Source: DATKHR01 sp035510155 (lineage in GTDB: Bacteria; Acidobacteriota; Vicinamibacteria; Vicinamibacterales; CAVVIG01). Taken from it: DNA of 64,000 bases. This document shows positions 17,425 to 26,341 of this stretch, in pieces. The DNA is taken from the NCBI GenBank assembly GCA_035510155.1, contig DATKHR010000111.1, forward strand, positions 1-64,000. The letters are read 5' to 3'. A program made the position numbers and the translations under genes. Position 1 is the stretch's first letter. Each line of letters opens with the position of its first letter. The notes under the pieces are model-generated. The model had not been told where the DNA came from. It worked only from the letters and a program-made list of their open reading frames with translations, and did no database searches.

Positions 17425-19161
17425 ATGAAACGTGTGCTCCCCGTTCTCTTGGGCTGCTCGCTCGGCTTGGCGAGCCTTACCGTTCTCGTCGCTGCTGACG
17501 ATCGCGGCACGTTCGATCTCGTCGAGGCCACCATCCCTGCAATTCAGGCCGCTCTGGACAGCGAGATCATCACCCCGTCACAGCTCGTACGTATGTACCA
17601 CGCCCGGATCGCCGCGTACGACGGGAAGACAACAGACACGCATCTCAACTCGTACATCTTCTTGAACCCCCGCGCACTCGGCGAAGCGGAGGATGAGGGG
17701 GGCAACGACCAAGGCGACAATGCCCTGCCGCTCCGCGGCATTCCGATGATCCTCAAGGACAATATCGATACACGCGACATGCCGACGACGGCGGGCTCGG
17801 TAGCGTTCAAGGGATCGTTTCCGAGGTCTGACGCGTTCGTGGCGCGCCGCCTCCGGGCAGCCGGCGCCATCATCCTCGGCAAGGCCACGATGACCGAGTT
17901 CGCCAACTTCCTGACCAACGGGATGCCGTCTGGGTACAGCTCTCTCGGCGGATACGGATTCAACCCGTACGATCCGCGGCCCGACCCGCGGGCGATCCTG
18001 GACACCTTCAATCGCCCGGTCAATGATGGCCGGCCGACGCTGACGCCGGGCGGCTCCAGCTCGGGACCTGGCATCGCGGTCTCGGCGAACCTCGCCGCAG
18101 TAGGCATAGGCACCGAAACCTCCGGCTCCATCCTGAGCCCGGGCACGGCAAACGGCCTGGTCGGTATCAAGCCGACCGTGGGCCTCGTGAGCCGCGATGG
18201 GATCATTCCGATCACCGCCGATCAGGACACCGCCGGCCCGCTGGCGAGGACGGTGCGCGATGCGGCGATCGTGCTCGGCGTGATTGCCGGTTTCGATCCG
18301 AACGACGCAGCAACCGCCGCGTGCCTGACGCCGGGCAATTGCTTCAGTAATTACACACAGTTCTTGAAGGTTAATGCGCTTGCCGGCGCGCGGATCGCCG
18401 TTCCGCCATTCCCCTCCAACCGTGCTGCCATCATGACTGATGCGATTGCCGCGTTGAAGGCTAAGGGCGCGACCGTCGACATGGTGCCCGCGCTCGCGGC
18501 ACAGCTCCCGGGATGCCCGACGATTCCGCCTGCGGTGTTTCCTCCCGCGCCTGGCTGCTCGACCGTGCTGAACTATGGATTCAAGCGCGATCTGAACAAG
18601 TACATCGCCGATCACGTGCGCCGCTCGTTCCCGACTCAGTCGTTGCAGGACGTGGTCAACTTCAACATTGCGTTCGGCCCGGGCGCGACGAAGTACGGAC
18701 AGGACCTCGCGATCTTCTCGCAGATGTTCGACACGGCGCCGGGAAGCGACGACACGAAAAGATACCTGAGCGATCGCGCGCAGGACATCGCCCTTTCCCG
18801 TTCGGCGATCCACAAGATCCTCGACGGGCCTGACGGCATCCCGGGTACGAAAGACGATTACGATGCGCTCCTCTTCTCGGGCAACAGCGGCGCAGGGACG
18901 CCGGCGAAGGCGGGCTATCCGAGCATCGTCGTCCCCGGAGGATTCTTCGATCCGGCCGCGGGGCTGCCGCCTGAGCAGCAGTATCCGCAAGGTTTCGACC
19001 CGAAGAAGGGGCCCGCGGGCGTGACCTTTTCAGGCGGGGCGTTCAGCGAGCCGAGGTTGATCGCCCTCGCTTACGCGTTCGAGCAGGCTACGCATCACCG
19101 CATGCCGCCTGCGTCAGTTCCATCGTTGCCGACCGATCACGTGGTCCGGAAAATGAACTGA
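17425..19161 (+). CDS. Exported amidase, amidase-signature family
   Basis: 578 residues. ATG 17425 follows AAGGAGG, and a signal peptide runs to about residue 24 (VLLGCSLGLASLTVLVAA). The Ser-cisSer-Lys triad is visible: Lys111 in MILKDNIDT, cis-Ser in GGSSSG (209-214) and nucleophile Ser235 in GTETSGSI. Family members hydrolyse amides; this exported, GatA-like form lacks the partner subunits of tRNA amidotransferase. A C-terminal KKGPAGVTFSGGAFSEPRLI segment closes the fold. Substrate unknown. Confidence 0.92.
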   Translation: MKRVLPVLLGCSLGLASLTVLVAADDRGTFDLVEATIPAIQAALDSEIITPSQLVRMYHARIAAYDGKTTDTHLNSYIFLNPRALGEAEDEGGNDQGDNALPLRGIPMILKDNIDTRDMPTTAGSVAFKGSFPRSDAFVARRLRAAGAIILGKATMTEFANFLTNGMPSGYSSLGGYGFNPYDPRPDPRAILDTFNRPVNDGRPTLTPGGSSSGPGIAVSANLAAVGIGTETSGSILSPGTANGLVGIKPTVGLVSRDGIIPITADQDTAGPLARTVRDAAIVLGVIAGFDPNDAATAACLTPGNCFSNYTQFLKVNALAGARIAVPPFPSNRAAIMTDAIAALKAKGATVDMVPALAAQLPGCPTIPPAVFPPAPGCSTVLNYGFKRDLNKYIADHVRRSFPTQSLQDVVNFNIAFGPGATKYGQDLAIFSQMFDTAPGSDDTKRYLSDRAQDIALSRSAIHKILDGPDGIPGTKDDYDALLFSGNSGAGTPAKAGYPSIVVPGGFFDPAAGLPPEQQYPQGFDPKKGPAGVTFSGGAFSEPRLIALAYAFEQATHHRMPPASVPSLPTDHVVRKMN

Positions 19162-19188
19162 GCACGGTGCGGAATTGGGAATTTGGGG

Positions 19189-19242
19189 TTGAGAATTCAG
19201 AAAGCCGGAATCGAGTCGGCTGCCTCAATCCTGAATTCTCAA
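19189..19242. repeat. Long inverted repeat between convergent genes
   Basis: Perfect 12-bp arms TTGAGAATTCAG and CTGAATTCTCAA flank a 30-nt loop containing a second hairpin (AGCCG/CGGCT). It sits between the ends of the convergent amidase and PilZ genes and could act as a bidirectional terminator. The surrounding GAATTGGGAATTTGGGG sequence has the word-like, low-complexity look of other gaps in this window. Confidence 0.7.
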
Positions 19243-19256
19243 TTTCGCAGCGCTCT

Positions 19257-20657
19257 TCAGTGCGTGGAATATCGGATGATGAACGCTTCGACGGCGGCTG
19301 CATCCACCGCGGTGAACAAGATACCCGTCCGATACTTCAGCGGCTGACCCTCCAAGTCGGGGTCGAGCAGGCTCCACACGACTCGCCCGGTCCCCGACAC
19401 CGGCAGTTCGTCTGAAATCAAGGAGAGCTTCCCGCTGGAACCTGGCTCCAGCGCTCGCGATAAGGTGACCTGAGCCCCCGAAATCGAGAGATCAAGGAGC
19501 GCGCCCGCTTCGCCGCCAAATTCAACGGCCACGTCCATCGCGAACGTGTAGCGGCTGGCCCCGCGTTTTGCCTTGCTCGCCAAATCTCGCGCGAGCATCG
19601 CCGACAGATTTTCGTTCCTGTCCTGCAGCGGGCGGTCACGCCGGAACAGCTGCACCTCCAGCCGCCGCACCTGCTCGATGGACGATGCGAGGCGTTGTTC
19701 GTAGTCTTTGAGCTGGGCGTGCAGGTCTGCGTGTCGCGCGTCGGCGGCGTCGCCGTTACGTGCCGCCGCCTGCTTCGCCGCGTCGAGATCCGCGTTCAGC
19801 TTGTCGACCGCACGGAGCGTGTCGTGCGCACGCGCGGCAGCTTCCGCCGCCCGCGCCTCGGAATCGTTGTGTTTCGTCGCCGCGTCGGCGGCCCGGGTTT
19901 CTGCGGCATGCCGCCCGGTTTCCGCGGCTGTGGCGCGCGCCTCCATCTCGCGAGCCCGAGCTTCCGCTTGTTCGGCACGCGCTTCGGCGTCTTGTCTTTT
20001 TGCGTCTGCGCCGGCTGCGCGAGCCTCTGCTTGCTGCCGGCGTTGATCCGTTTCGCGCAGACGCGCCTCCGCCTGTTGGGCTACGCGCTCGGCCTGTGCT
20101 TTCGCAGAATCCGCCGCGGCCGCTTTCTCCGCCGCGGCCTCCCGAGCGGTGGTCGCCGCGGCCTTCGCGGTATCGAGAGCCGTGGTCCGCGTTTGAGCGA
20201 TGCGAAGCGCATCGGCCAGCGCCTTCTCGGCCGCCGCCAACTTTTCGCCGGTCTTCCTGCCGGCGGCCTGTTCGCGCGCCAGATCGGCCCCCAGCTTCCT
20301 TCTGATCTCTTCCAGCTCCGAGCTAAGCGCTGCGGTCGTTTCCCGCTCCTGCGCCAGCAGGCGCTCGTTCTCCCTCGCAGCGGCGACCCGGCTTTGGGAC
20401 TCGCGCTCGGCCTCGAAACTCGCCCGCGCCGCCGATGCCTCCGCTTCGACGGTCGCAACACGCGCGAGATCGAGGACCAGCGCCTCGAGCGAGTCGTGCG
20501 CTCCGGGATGCGCGAGCGCGGCCTCGAGCGCGAGGAGTCGCGAGTCGAGCGCCATGTGTAATGCGTCCAGCTCGCGCTTGGCAGTGTCGGACAGGTGTTG
20601 TTTCAGCCGGTCCTGTGCCGGGCCGGCTACTGATTGGGCGAGCGCTCTGTCGGTCAT
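19257..20657 (-). CDS. Coiled-coil PilZ-domain protein (c-di-GMP effector)
   Basis: 466 residues. Residues 1-350 are almost pure alpha helix, with long Ala/Glu/Arg-rich heptads (many AEARA/ETRAADA units), i.e. a coiled-coil rod. Residues 355-466 form a PilZ domain: RGASR gives RxxxR and DLSISG gives the (D/N)xSxxG motif, the two c-di-GMP binding signatures, so it should bind c-di-GMP. It has no membrane segment or signal. The start codon overlaps the start of the divergent PEGA gene, so one of the two starts may be downstream. It may transmit c-di-GMP to motility or surface machinery. Confidence 0.85.
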   Translation of the reverse strand: MTDRALAQSVAGPAQDRLKQHLSDTAKRELDALHMALDSRLLALEAALAHPGAHDSLEALVLDLARVATVEAEASAARASFEAERESQSRVAAARENERLLAQERETTAALSSELEEIRRKLGADLAREQAAGRKTGEKLAAAEKALADALRIAQTRTTALDTAKAAATTAREAAAEKAAAADSAKAQAERVAQQAEARLRETDQRRQQAEARAAGADAKRQDAEARAEQAEARAREMEARATAAETGRHAAETRAADAATKHNDSEARAAEAAARAHDTLRAVDKLNADLDAAKQAAARNGDAADARHADLHAQLKDYEQRLASSIEQVRRLEVQLFRRDRPLQDRNENLSAMLARDLASKAKRGASRYTFAMDVAVEFGGEAGALLDLSISGAQVTLSRALEPGSSGKLSLISDELPVSGTGRVVWSLLDPDLEGQPLKYRTGILFTAVDAAAVEAFIIRYSTH

Positions 20658-21873
20658 GGCGAAACGCAGTCTCGACGCTTGGGGGCCTCTATCCCGCGGT
20701 CGACGGGATGCCGATTATCTTTTCGGCGTGATCACGGAAGAGGAACTGGTCGAACAGCGGGCGAAAGTTCTCGCGGCTGCACAGGCTGCGGCAAGCTGGG
20801 TGCGCGCTCGCCGCGCGACGTGGAGTGATGAACAGGAACTCGTGGCAGCCGTGGGGAGATCCGCCAACGCACCCTTCACGGCTCCGGAACACGGTCCCCT
20901 GATCGAGGCCCCACTCGAGGCACCCGCCGAGGCTGAGGGGACCCTCGCGAAGGTGAACGAGCGCCCGGGAGCGAGCCAGAAGCTCCCAACGCTCTCAAAA
21001 CTTCTCACCCTTGCCAGGCGCTTCATCGCCGGCTTCAAGATGCGCTGGCTGCTCGCCATCGGCGCGGCCGCGTTCGTCGCCGGGGTGATCATGGCGGCGC
21101 GACACCTTCCGCCCGCGGCGACAGCCGGCCTGACCGCCATCCAGCTGCCGCGCTTGCTCGAATCGGCGAACAACCTGACCTCCGTCCAGCTCCCGCGCTT
21201 GCTGGAGTCCGGGAACACCAGCGCAGCGACGTCTCAGCCCGCACCAACGGCATCGGCGAAAACGACCGGCACGCTCAATATCCTCTCCGCACCGGAAGGC
21301 ACGCGCGTGCTCGTCGACGGTTCAGTTCGCGGCCTGACGCCACTCAGCATCGACGATATTCCGGTGGGGCGGCACGTGGTTGTGCTCGAGAGCCCGTCGG
21401 GGGTTTTGCAGCGGTCAGTGACTGTCGCTGCGGACAAGGTGACGGAAGTCAACGAATCCATCGTGGCCGCGTTCGTCACCATCCTCTCGCCCTTCGAGGT
21501 GTCGATCACCGAAGGGACGCGTACTTTCCGGCCCGACGATCACAACGAGATCACGCTCGCCGCCGGCCCACATGATCTCCGATTGACCAATCGCCGGCTC
21601 ATGTTCGAGGACCGGCGACATCTGGATCTCGCCCCCGCGGAGCGGCTCACGATTTCGGTGACGCCGCCGCAATCGACGGTCTCGGTGACGGCGAGCGAAC
21701 CAGCCGAGGTGTGGGTGGACGGCGCGCGGGTCGGACAGACACCGCTCGCGGATCACGTTGTGGAGCTCGGCTCACACGAGATTCTCGTGAAGCGCGCGGA
21801 CGGCGGGGAACGCCGGGTGACCGCCATGGTGACGGTGAAGCCGTTCGCACTCCACGTCGACTTTTCGAAATAG
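20656..21873 (+). CDS. PEGA-domain membrane protein
   Basis: 405 residues from ATG 20656. One transmembrane helix near residues 132-152 (MRWLLAIGAAAFVAGVIMAA), then a short internal duplication (QLPRLLES twice) and two PEGA domains (about residues 212-290 and 330-405) with GTRVLVDGSVRG and AEVWVDGARVG motifs. The N-terminus is cytoplasmic, the PEGA domains periplasmic. The ATG overlaps the opposite start of the PilZ gene, so the GTG at 20728 (before ITEEELVEQR) is a likely alternative, with TATCTT 6 nt upstream. Confidence 0.75.
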   Translation: MAKRSLDAWGPLSRGRRDADYLFGVITEEELVEQRAKVLAAAQAAASWVRARRATWSDEQELVAAVGRSANAPFTAPEHGPLIEAPLEAPAEAEGTLAKVNERPGASQKLPTLSKLLTLARRFIAGFKMRWLLAIGAAAFVAGVIMAARHLPPAATAGLTAIQLPRLLESANNLTSVQLPRLLESGNTSAATSQPAPTASAKTTGTLNILSAPEGTRVLVDGSVRGLTPLSIDDIPVGRHVVVLESPSGVLQRSVTVAADKVTEVNESIVAAFVTILSPFEVSITEGTRTFRPDDHNEITLAAGPHDLRLTNRRLMFEDRRHLDLAPAERLTISVTPPQSTVSVTASEPAEVWVDGARVGQTPLADHVVELGSHEILVKRADGGERRVTAMVTVKPFALHVDFSK

Positions 21874-21892
21874 CCGGTTCACGATCCGGCCA

Positions 21893-22954
21893 TCACGGTT
21901 GTGTGGCGGCGTGGCGCTCGGACTGAAGCTTCCGGATCTCGTTGACGCCGTTGTTGACGGTGATCTCCGCGAAGATTTTGCCGAGCTCCTTCGTCGACGG
22001 ATGCGGATCGCCCGTGAGCCCGTTGTTGACGCGCGGCGGCGCATTCGGATCCTGCGGGCGCCCGCGTCCGCCACCGGCGGAACCCGCGCCCTGCCCTCGT
22101 CCTGCCCCGGCAGCCGCTGTCGCGTTTCCCGCGCCCGAAGCCGGCTGGCGCGCCATGCGCGCGTCGCGTGCCGTCTTCCACTGCTCCGGTGTCACTCCTG
22201 TCGGATCGAATGGAACAGTTTTGTAGATAGGCCGCACGTACGCCCCGGGCGCCGGCTCGAACGATAACATCTCGGACGTTTCCATCATCGCGCCGTGACC
22301 GCCAATCGGCAGCTTGTGCTCGTACAGGTAGAGGTCAATGTCGTCGTGCGTCTTGTTGTAGAAGTCGCTGACGTAGTACACGCGCACGCCTTTCGGCGAG
22401 AGCTTCTTGTCCATCTCCTCGGCGGCTTCCCGCATCATGGCCTGACCGCCGCCGTGATCGCCCATCACGAAAATATCCTTGAAGCCGTTGAAGGACATGC
22501 TTTCGACTTCCGCCATCTTCACGGCCTTGAAGACGTCCGCCGGCAGCTGAACGCTCCCGGGCTGATCGGTTCCCTCGCGCAGTCCGGTTGCGTTGACGTC
22601 CATCGGCAGCACCGGCGCGACCAGCGTCTTGCCCAGCCGTTTCGCCATCTCGACGGCGTGATGCCGCGCCATGATCGAGTGGCCGGCGAGGACGTCGTGA
22701 GGCCCACGCTCTTCCGTACCGCCGTTCACGATCAGCACGCTCGTGAATCCCTTGTTGTGGATCTTGTCGTAGACCTCCGTATGAGTGAGCATCTCGAGCT
22801 CGACGATGTCATCCACTCCTGCGGAAGAGGGCGACCGGGGCGGTGTGTCGCGTTGCTGCGCGTACAGGATGCCGCCGGCTGCCGCAACCGCAACCGCCGC
22901 GAGAACGACCGAGATCGTCATGGTCTTCTTCTTGGTCTTCTCGATCTTTTTCAT
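21893..22954 (-). CDS. Exported creatininase-family protein
   Basis: 353 residues; ATG 22954 has GGAGG 5 nt upstream. A basic start and hydrophobic segment (residues 10-32) suggest a signal or anchor. The creatininase fold is shown by GGTEERGPHD (metal Glu and His), AGHSIMARHHAVEMAKRL, VMGDHGGGQAM and GGHGAMMETSEML. A Gly/Ala/Arg-rich linker (about residues 245-300) is followed by a C-terminal helix. Family members are amidohydrolases on creatinine or related cyclic amides; the substrate here is unknown. Confidence 0.85.
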   Translation of the reverse strand: MKKIEKTKKKTMTISVVLAAVAVAAAGGILYAQQRDTPPRSPSSAGVDDIVELEMLTHTEVYDKIHNKGFTSVLIVNGGTEERGPHDVLAGHSIMARHHAVEMAKRLGKTLVAPVLPMDVNATGLREGTDQPGSVQLPADVFKAVKMAEVESMSFNGFKDIFVMGDHGGGQAMMREAAEEMDKKLSPKGVRVYYVSDFYNKTHDDIDLYLYEHKLPIGGHGAMMETSEMLSFEPAPGAYVRPIYKTVPFDPTGVTPEQWKTARDARMARQPASGAGNATAAAGAGRGQGAGSAGGGRGRPQDPNAPPRVNNGLTGDPHPSTKELGKIFAEITVNNGVNEIRKLQSERHAATQP

Positions 22955-23103
22955 GAATGCCTCCAGCTCTCGCCGCAACGAGTAGGCCGTGGTTACTGTA
23001 GCTGCGGAGAGTCGAACGGTCAACCGGACGCCAGCCGCGCGGTGACAGCCGGCGCGCGCTGACTCGACAAGGGAGGTGAAAAGGGCGGTAAGCTACCGCG
23101 GCT

Positions 23104-24759
23104 ATGCTTCCCCCCGGGGCGCCTGCCCCCAGGATGCCCCGCGCCGTTCTCGCCGCCCTTCTCTGCCTGGTGCTTGCGATGTTCCATACGTGGCCGCTCA
23201 CCGCGGCTCCAAGCCGATACTCCCTCAACTACAACGCCGATGCCGAGCTGAACGCCTGGATCGTCAGCTGGATCGCTTACGCGCTCACTCACGAACCGGC
23301 GCGCCTCTTTGCAGGCAACATCTTTCAACCGGACGACCGCGCGCTTGCCTACTCGGAGCCGCTGGTCGTCCCGGCGCTCGCGGGCGCGCCGATCCGCTGG
23401 ATGGGCGGGTCCGCCGTGCTGACCTTCAATCTGTTGCTCATTGCCGGCCTTGCAGCGACGGCGTTCGCCGGGTGGTGGGTCGTTGACCAGTGGACGGCAT
23501 CCTTTGCCGGCGCTCTCGTCGCAGGAGCGCTTCTCGCGTTCAACACGCACCTGCTGACTCGACTTCCGCACCTGCAAGCCGCGCACGCGTGGGGCTTGAT
23601 CCTGGCGTTCTTTTTCACCGACCGCCTGCTCAGGCAACAGGGCGGGACAGCGCCGCTCGCCGTAACCCTTGCAGCCATCGCCGCGACGTCGGCCTACTGG
23701 TTGATCTTTGCCGGCGTCCTGATGCTCGTTCTCGTGGCGGTGGGCCCCCGCTCTTCAGCAGCAATCCGACGGATTGCCGTCGCCTGCCTGCTGGGCGCGC
23801 TGCTCGCGGTGCCCGTGCTGCTGCCCTACGCGCGGCTGGCGGGAGAAGGCGTGCGCCGGCCGATCGAGCAGGCCGAGCAGCTCTCCGCGTCGCCGTCTGC
23901 GTATCTCGTATCGTCGAGCGTCGTCGACCGTGGTTGGAGCCGGCGCTTCTTCACGAGGGACATCGACGTCCTCTTTCCCGGATTCATTGCGCTCGGCCTT
24001 GCGACCATCGGCGTGCTTGCCAACGTTCGGGCCGACGCGGTCGCCCGACGCCGATCCCTTGCGCTCGTCCTCGCGGGATTCGTTGGCTTTGTCTTGTCGT
24101 TTGGGCCCGCGACGTCTCTCTACCGCATGGCCTTCCGTGCGCTGCTGCCGCTGCAGGGCCTCCGGGTGCCGGCGCGGTTCGGCTACCTGCCCCTCTTCGC
24201 CATCGCGATTCTCGCAGGCCTGGGTGTCGCTGCCCTCCAACGCATGGCGCTGCGGCTGAATCCGCGAATGGGGCCGTCACGAGCGCCGGGCGGGGTCGCC
24301 GGCATTATCGCCGTTGCGGCCGTGACATTCGAGGCTTGGCACGGGCCTGTCCCCACGACACCGTTCGCCGGAGTGCCAGCGATCTACTCAAGGCTCGACG
24401 CCGAACCGAGTCCGGCGCTTCTGGTCGAAGTCCCGTTCTGGCCGGCGGAAGCCGTGTTCGGCAACGCGGAATACGTCCTCAACGCAACCGGGCATCGGGC
24501 TCCGATCATGAACGGCTACAGCGGTTACACGCCGGACAGCTACCGCCGCCGAGCCCAGTGGTTCTGGTTCTTTCCCGAATCGTGGGCGATCGACGCCATG
24601 CGGCATGAGGGCGCGACGCACGTCATGGTTCATCTGGAGCAGTTCGGCGCCGACGCCGAGGGCGTCAGAGCCGCGCTCGCGAGTCAGCGCGAGCTCGAAC
24701 TGGTCGCCAGCGACAGCGCCGGGCATCTCCTCTACCGATTTGCCGGACGCGCCCGCTGA
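23104..24759 (+). CDS. Polytopic membrane protein, GT-C glycosyltransferase-like
   Basis: 551 residues, about 11-12 helices and a long C-terminal soluble tail. The early segment NADAELNAWIVSWIAYAL gives an acidic first loop after helix 1, as in GT-C enzymes, and LHTLNHLPH-like RLPHLQAAHAWGL follows. The C-terminal tail carries GYTPDSYRRRAQW and GATHVMVHLEQF. I call it GT-C-like on architecture; the family is not certain. It is divergent to the creatininase gene. Confidence 0.7.
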   Translation: MLPPGAPAPRMPRAVLAALLCLVLAMFHTWPLTAAPSRYSLNYNADAELNAWIVSWIAYALTHEPARLFAGNIFQPDDRALAYSEPLVVPALAGAPIRWMGGSAVLTFNLLLIAGLAATAFAGWWVVDQWTASFAGALVAGALLAFNTHLLTRLPHLQAAHAWGLILAFFFTDRLLRQQGGTAPLAVTLAAIAATSAYWLIFAGVLMLVLVAVGPRSSAAIRRIAVACLLGALLAVPVLLPYARLAGEGVRRPIEQAEQLSASPSAYLVSSSVVDRGWSRRFFTRDIDVLFPGFIALGLATIGVLANVRADAVARRRSLALVLAGFVGFVLSFGPATSLYRMAFRALLPLQGLRVPARFGYLPLFAIAILAGLGVAALQRMALRLNPRMGPSRAPGGVAGIIAVAAVTFEAWHGPVPTTPFAGVPAIYSRLDAEPSPALLVEVPFWPAEAVFGNAEYVLNATGHRAPIMNGYSGYTPDSYRRRAQWFWFFPESWAIDAMRHEGATHVMVHLEQFGADAEGVRAALASQRELELVASDSAGHLLYRFAGRAR

Positions 24760-24865
24760 CCGCTCAAGGGTCTGGCACGAACGATGGCGGCGCGCTAAAA
24801 TGACGCGTCGGTACTCACGCTCGCTTCACGAAAGTTCACGTCGCTCGCATCAGGAGGAGAGACAC

Positions 24866-25582
24866 ATGGCCAATCGTCGCACGGAGCCCCTACCCCGCCG
24901 GTTGTTTCTCGCCCGCGCCGGCACGTCTGCCACTGCCGCTGCGGCCGCCCTGGGGCTCGGAACGGCGGTCACGGCCCAGACCCAGACTGGAGGCACCGCC
25001 AGCGCCCGCTTCCAGCCCGCGCGGCACGCCGCGGATGACTGGTTCGACGGCGTGCCCGGCAAACACCGCCTTTATCTCGACGCGTCCACCGGAGGCGGCG
25101 CCGGCGACGCGCTGCTCTTCGCCGGCAACTTCCTGAACAACAGCAAGAGCGCGTACGGCCTCAACGACAGCGACAGTGCCATCGTGATTTGCCTGCGGCA
25201 CTTCGCGACGCCGTTCGCGTGGACCGACACTGTCTGGACGAAGTACGGGCCGGCGCTCACGGAGTTGACGAAAGTGAACGACCCCAAGACAGGCAAGCCG
25301 CCGACAATCAATCTCTATCGGTCGGCGGCCTACGGAATGCAACTGAACAACCTCGGCACGACGATCGACGCGCTCATCGGACGCGGCGTTCAATTCGCCG
25401 TCTGCGACACCGCGACGCACTTCGTTGCCGGGATGCTCGCCGAGGGCACCAAGGGGAACGCCGACGCCATCTACAAGGAGCTGACGTCGAACACGATACC
25501 CAATTCCCACTACGTATCCGCCGGCATCGTCGCCACCAATCGCGCGCAGGAGCGCGGTTACACAATTGCGCACTGCGGGTAG
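24866..25582 (+). CDS. Exported DsrE-like protein
   Basis: 238 residues from ATG 24866 with AGGAGGAG 8 nt upstream; TAAAAT at 24796-24801 is a plausible -10. A PRRLFLARAG twin-arginine-like leader ends in TAVTAQ. The mature protein has LFAGNFLNNSKSAYGLNDSDSAIVICLRH, a conserved TINLYRSAAYG and GVQFAVCDTATHFVAGM, resembling DsrE/peroxiredoxin-like sulfur relay folds. The two Cys residues (CLRH, VCDT) could carry a persulfide, but this is inference. Divided from the next gene by convergent ends. Confidence 0.55.
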   Translation: MANRRTEPLPRRLFLARAGTSATAAAAALGLGTAVTAQTQTGGTASARFQPARHAADDWFDGVPGKHRLYLDASTGGGAGDALLFAGNFLNNSKSAYGLNDSDSAIVICLRHFATPFAWTDTVWTKYGPALTELTKVNDPKTGKPPTINLYRSAAYGMQLNNLGTTIDALIGRGVQFAVCDTATHFVAGMLAEGTKGNADAIYKELTSNTIPNSHYVSAGIVATNRAQERGYTIAHCG

Positions 25583-25606
25583 GTCGGAGCCGGCGGATGA
25601 CCGCCC

Positions 25607-26311
25607 TCACTTCTTCTGGAGTGCGGGGTTCACGTATCCGGCTGAAAGCACGCGTTCCGGATCGGGCCTGATGCTCAAGTAGTCGACGTGATCGATGATG
25701 TCCGTCCATCCGTGCGGCACACCCGCCGGGATGATGACGATATCGCCGGTCTTCACCTTCCTCTTGACGACGTCGGCCCCGGCGATCATGCCGCTGCAGG
25801 ACGGACCGTTGAGCACTTTGGTGACCTCGCTGTCCGGCGGCGATTTGCGACCGTTGACGATGTGGCCGCCGGTGATAAGCGTGCCGGTGCCTGATGTGAT
25901 GATGTAAGTCTCGGTTTGGCCGTCGTGGGCGATCCCGCCCGGCGCCCCATCGGTTGGCGGCGCTGTCGACTGTTGGCCACACGGCTCGCCGGCTGCCGCT
26001 GGCCCGCCGCCACGCGCCCCGCCTCCGGCCGCTCCGCGCGCCGCTGCCGAAGCCCCCGCCGCTCCGCCACCCGACCCGCGCCCGCCGGGCGCCGCCGCCA
26101 CACGGTGAATCATGCCGACTTGTTCATTGCTCTTGCCGATGTCGACGCTGACGATCGTACGATCGACCCCAGGAAGCGCGTTAATGGTCTTGACGTCTTC
26201 GTCGGTGATGTAGGTCGCCGCTTTCGGCCCGTTGTTCTGGACCTGAGCGCCAACGAGCGCGGGGGTCACCGCGCAGGCCAGGGCGGCAATTCGTGCGGCT
26301 ATCCGGTGCAT
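25607..26311 (-). CDS. Exported cupin-domain protein
   Basis: 234 residues. ATG 26311 follows GAGGAGGGA. Signal peptide ends near VGAQVQ. The C-terminal half is a single cupin barrel: QTETYIITSGTGTLITGG holds motif 1 and GDIVIIPAGVPHGW motif 2, with the metal-binding His in VPHGW. Residues 75-130 are a Gly/Ala/Arg-rich low-complexity insertion like those in two other exported enzymes here. Its start is 30 bp from the divergent esterase gene. Function unknown; many such cupins are dioxygenase- or isomerase-like. Confidence 0.8.
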   Translation of the reverse strand: MHRIAARIAALACAVTPALVGAQVQNNGPKAATYITDEDVKTINALPGVDRTIVSVDIGKSNEQVGMIHRVAAAPGGRGSGGGAAGASAAARGAAGGGARGGGPAAAGEPCGQQSTAPPTDGAPGGIAHDGQTETYIITSGTGTLITGGHIVNGRKSPPDSEVTKVLNGPSCSGMIAGADVVKRKVKTGDIVIIPAGVPHGWTDIIDHVDYLSIRPDPERVLSAGYVNPALQKK

Positions 26312-26329
26312 GAGTCCCTCCTCGCCGCG

Positions 26330-26335
26330 TAATAT
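26330..26335 (+). promoter_or_regulatory. Candidate -10 box (TAATAT) of a leaderless transcript
   Basis: TAATAT ends 6 nt before the ATG at 26342, in the 30-bp divergent spacer. No Shine-Dalgarno lies before that ATG. This is one of the best matches in the window. Confidence 0.5.
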
Positions 26336-26341
26336 ATCGCG

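Noticed and set aside
19695..20561. 288-codon plus-strand frame opposite the PilZ gene
   Set aside because: Cys/Arg-rich antisense of the repetitive Ala/Glu coiled coil; no Shine-Dalgarno or motif.
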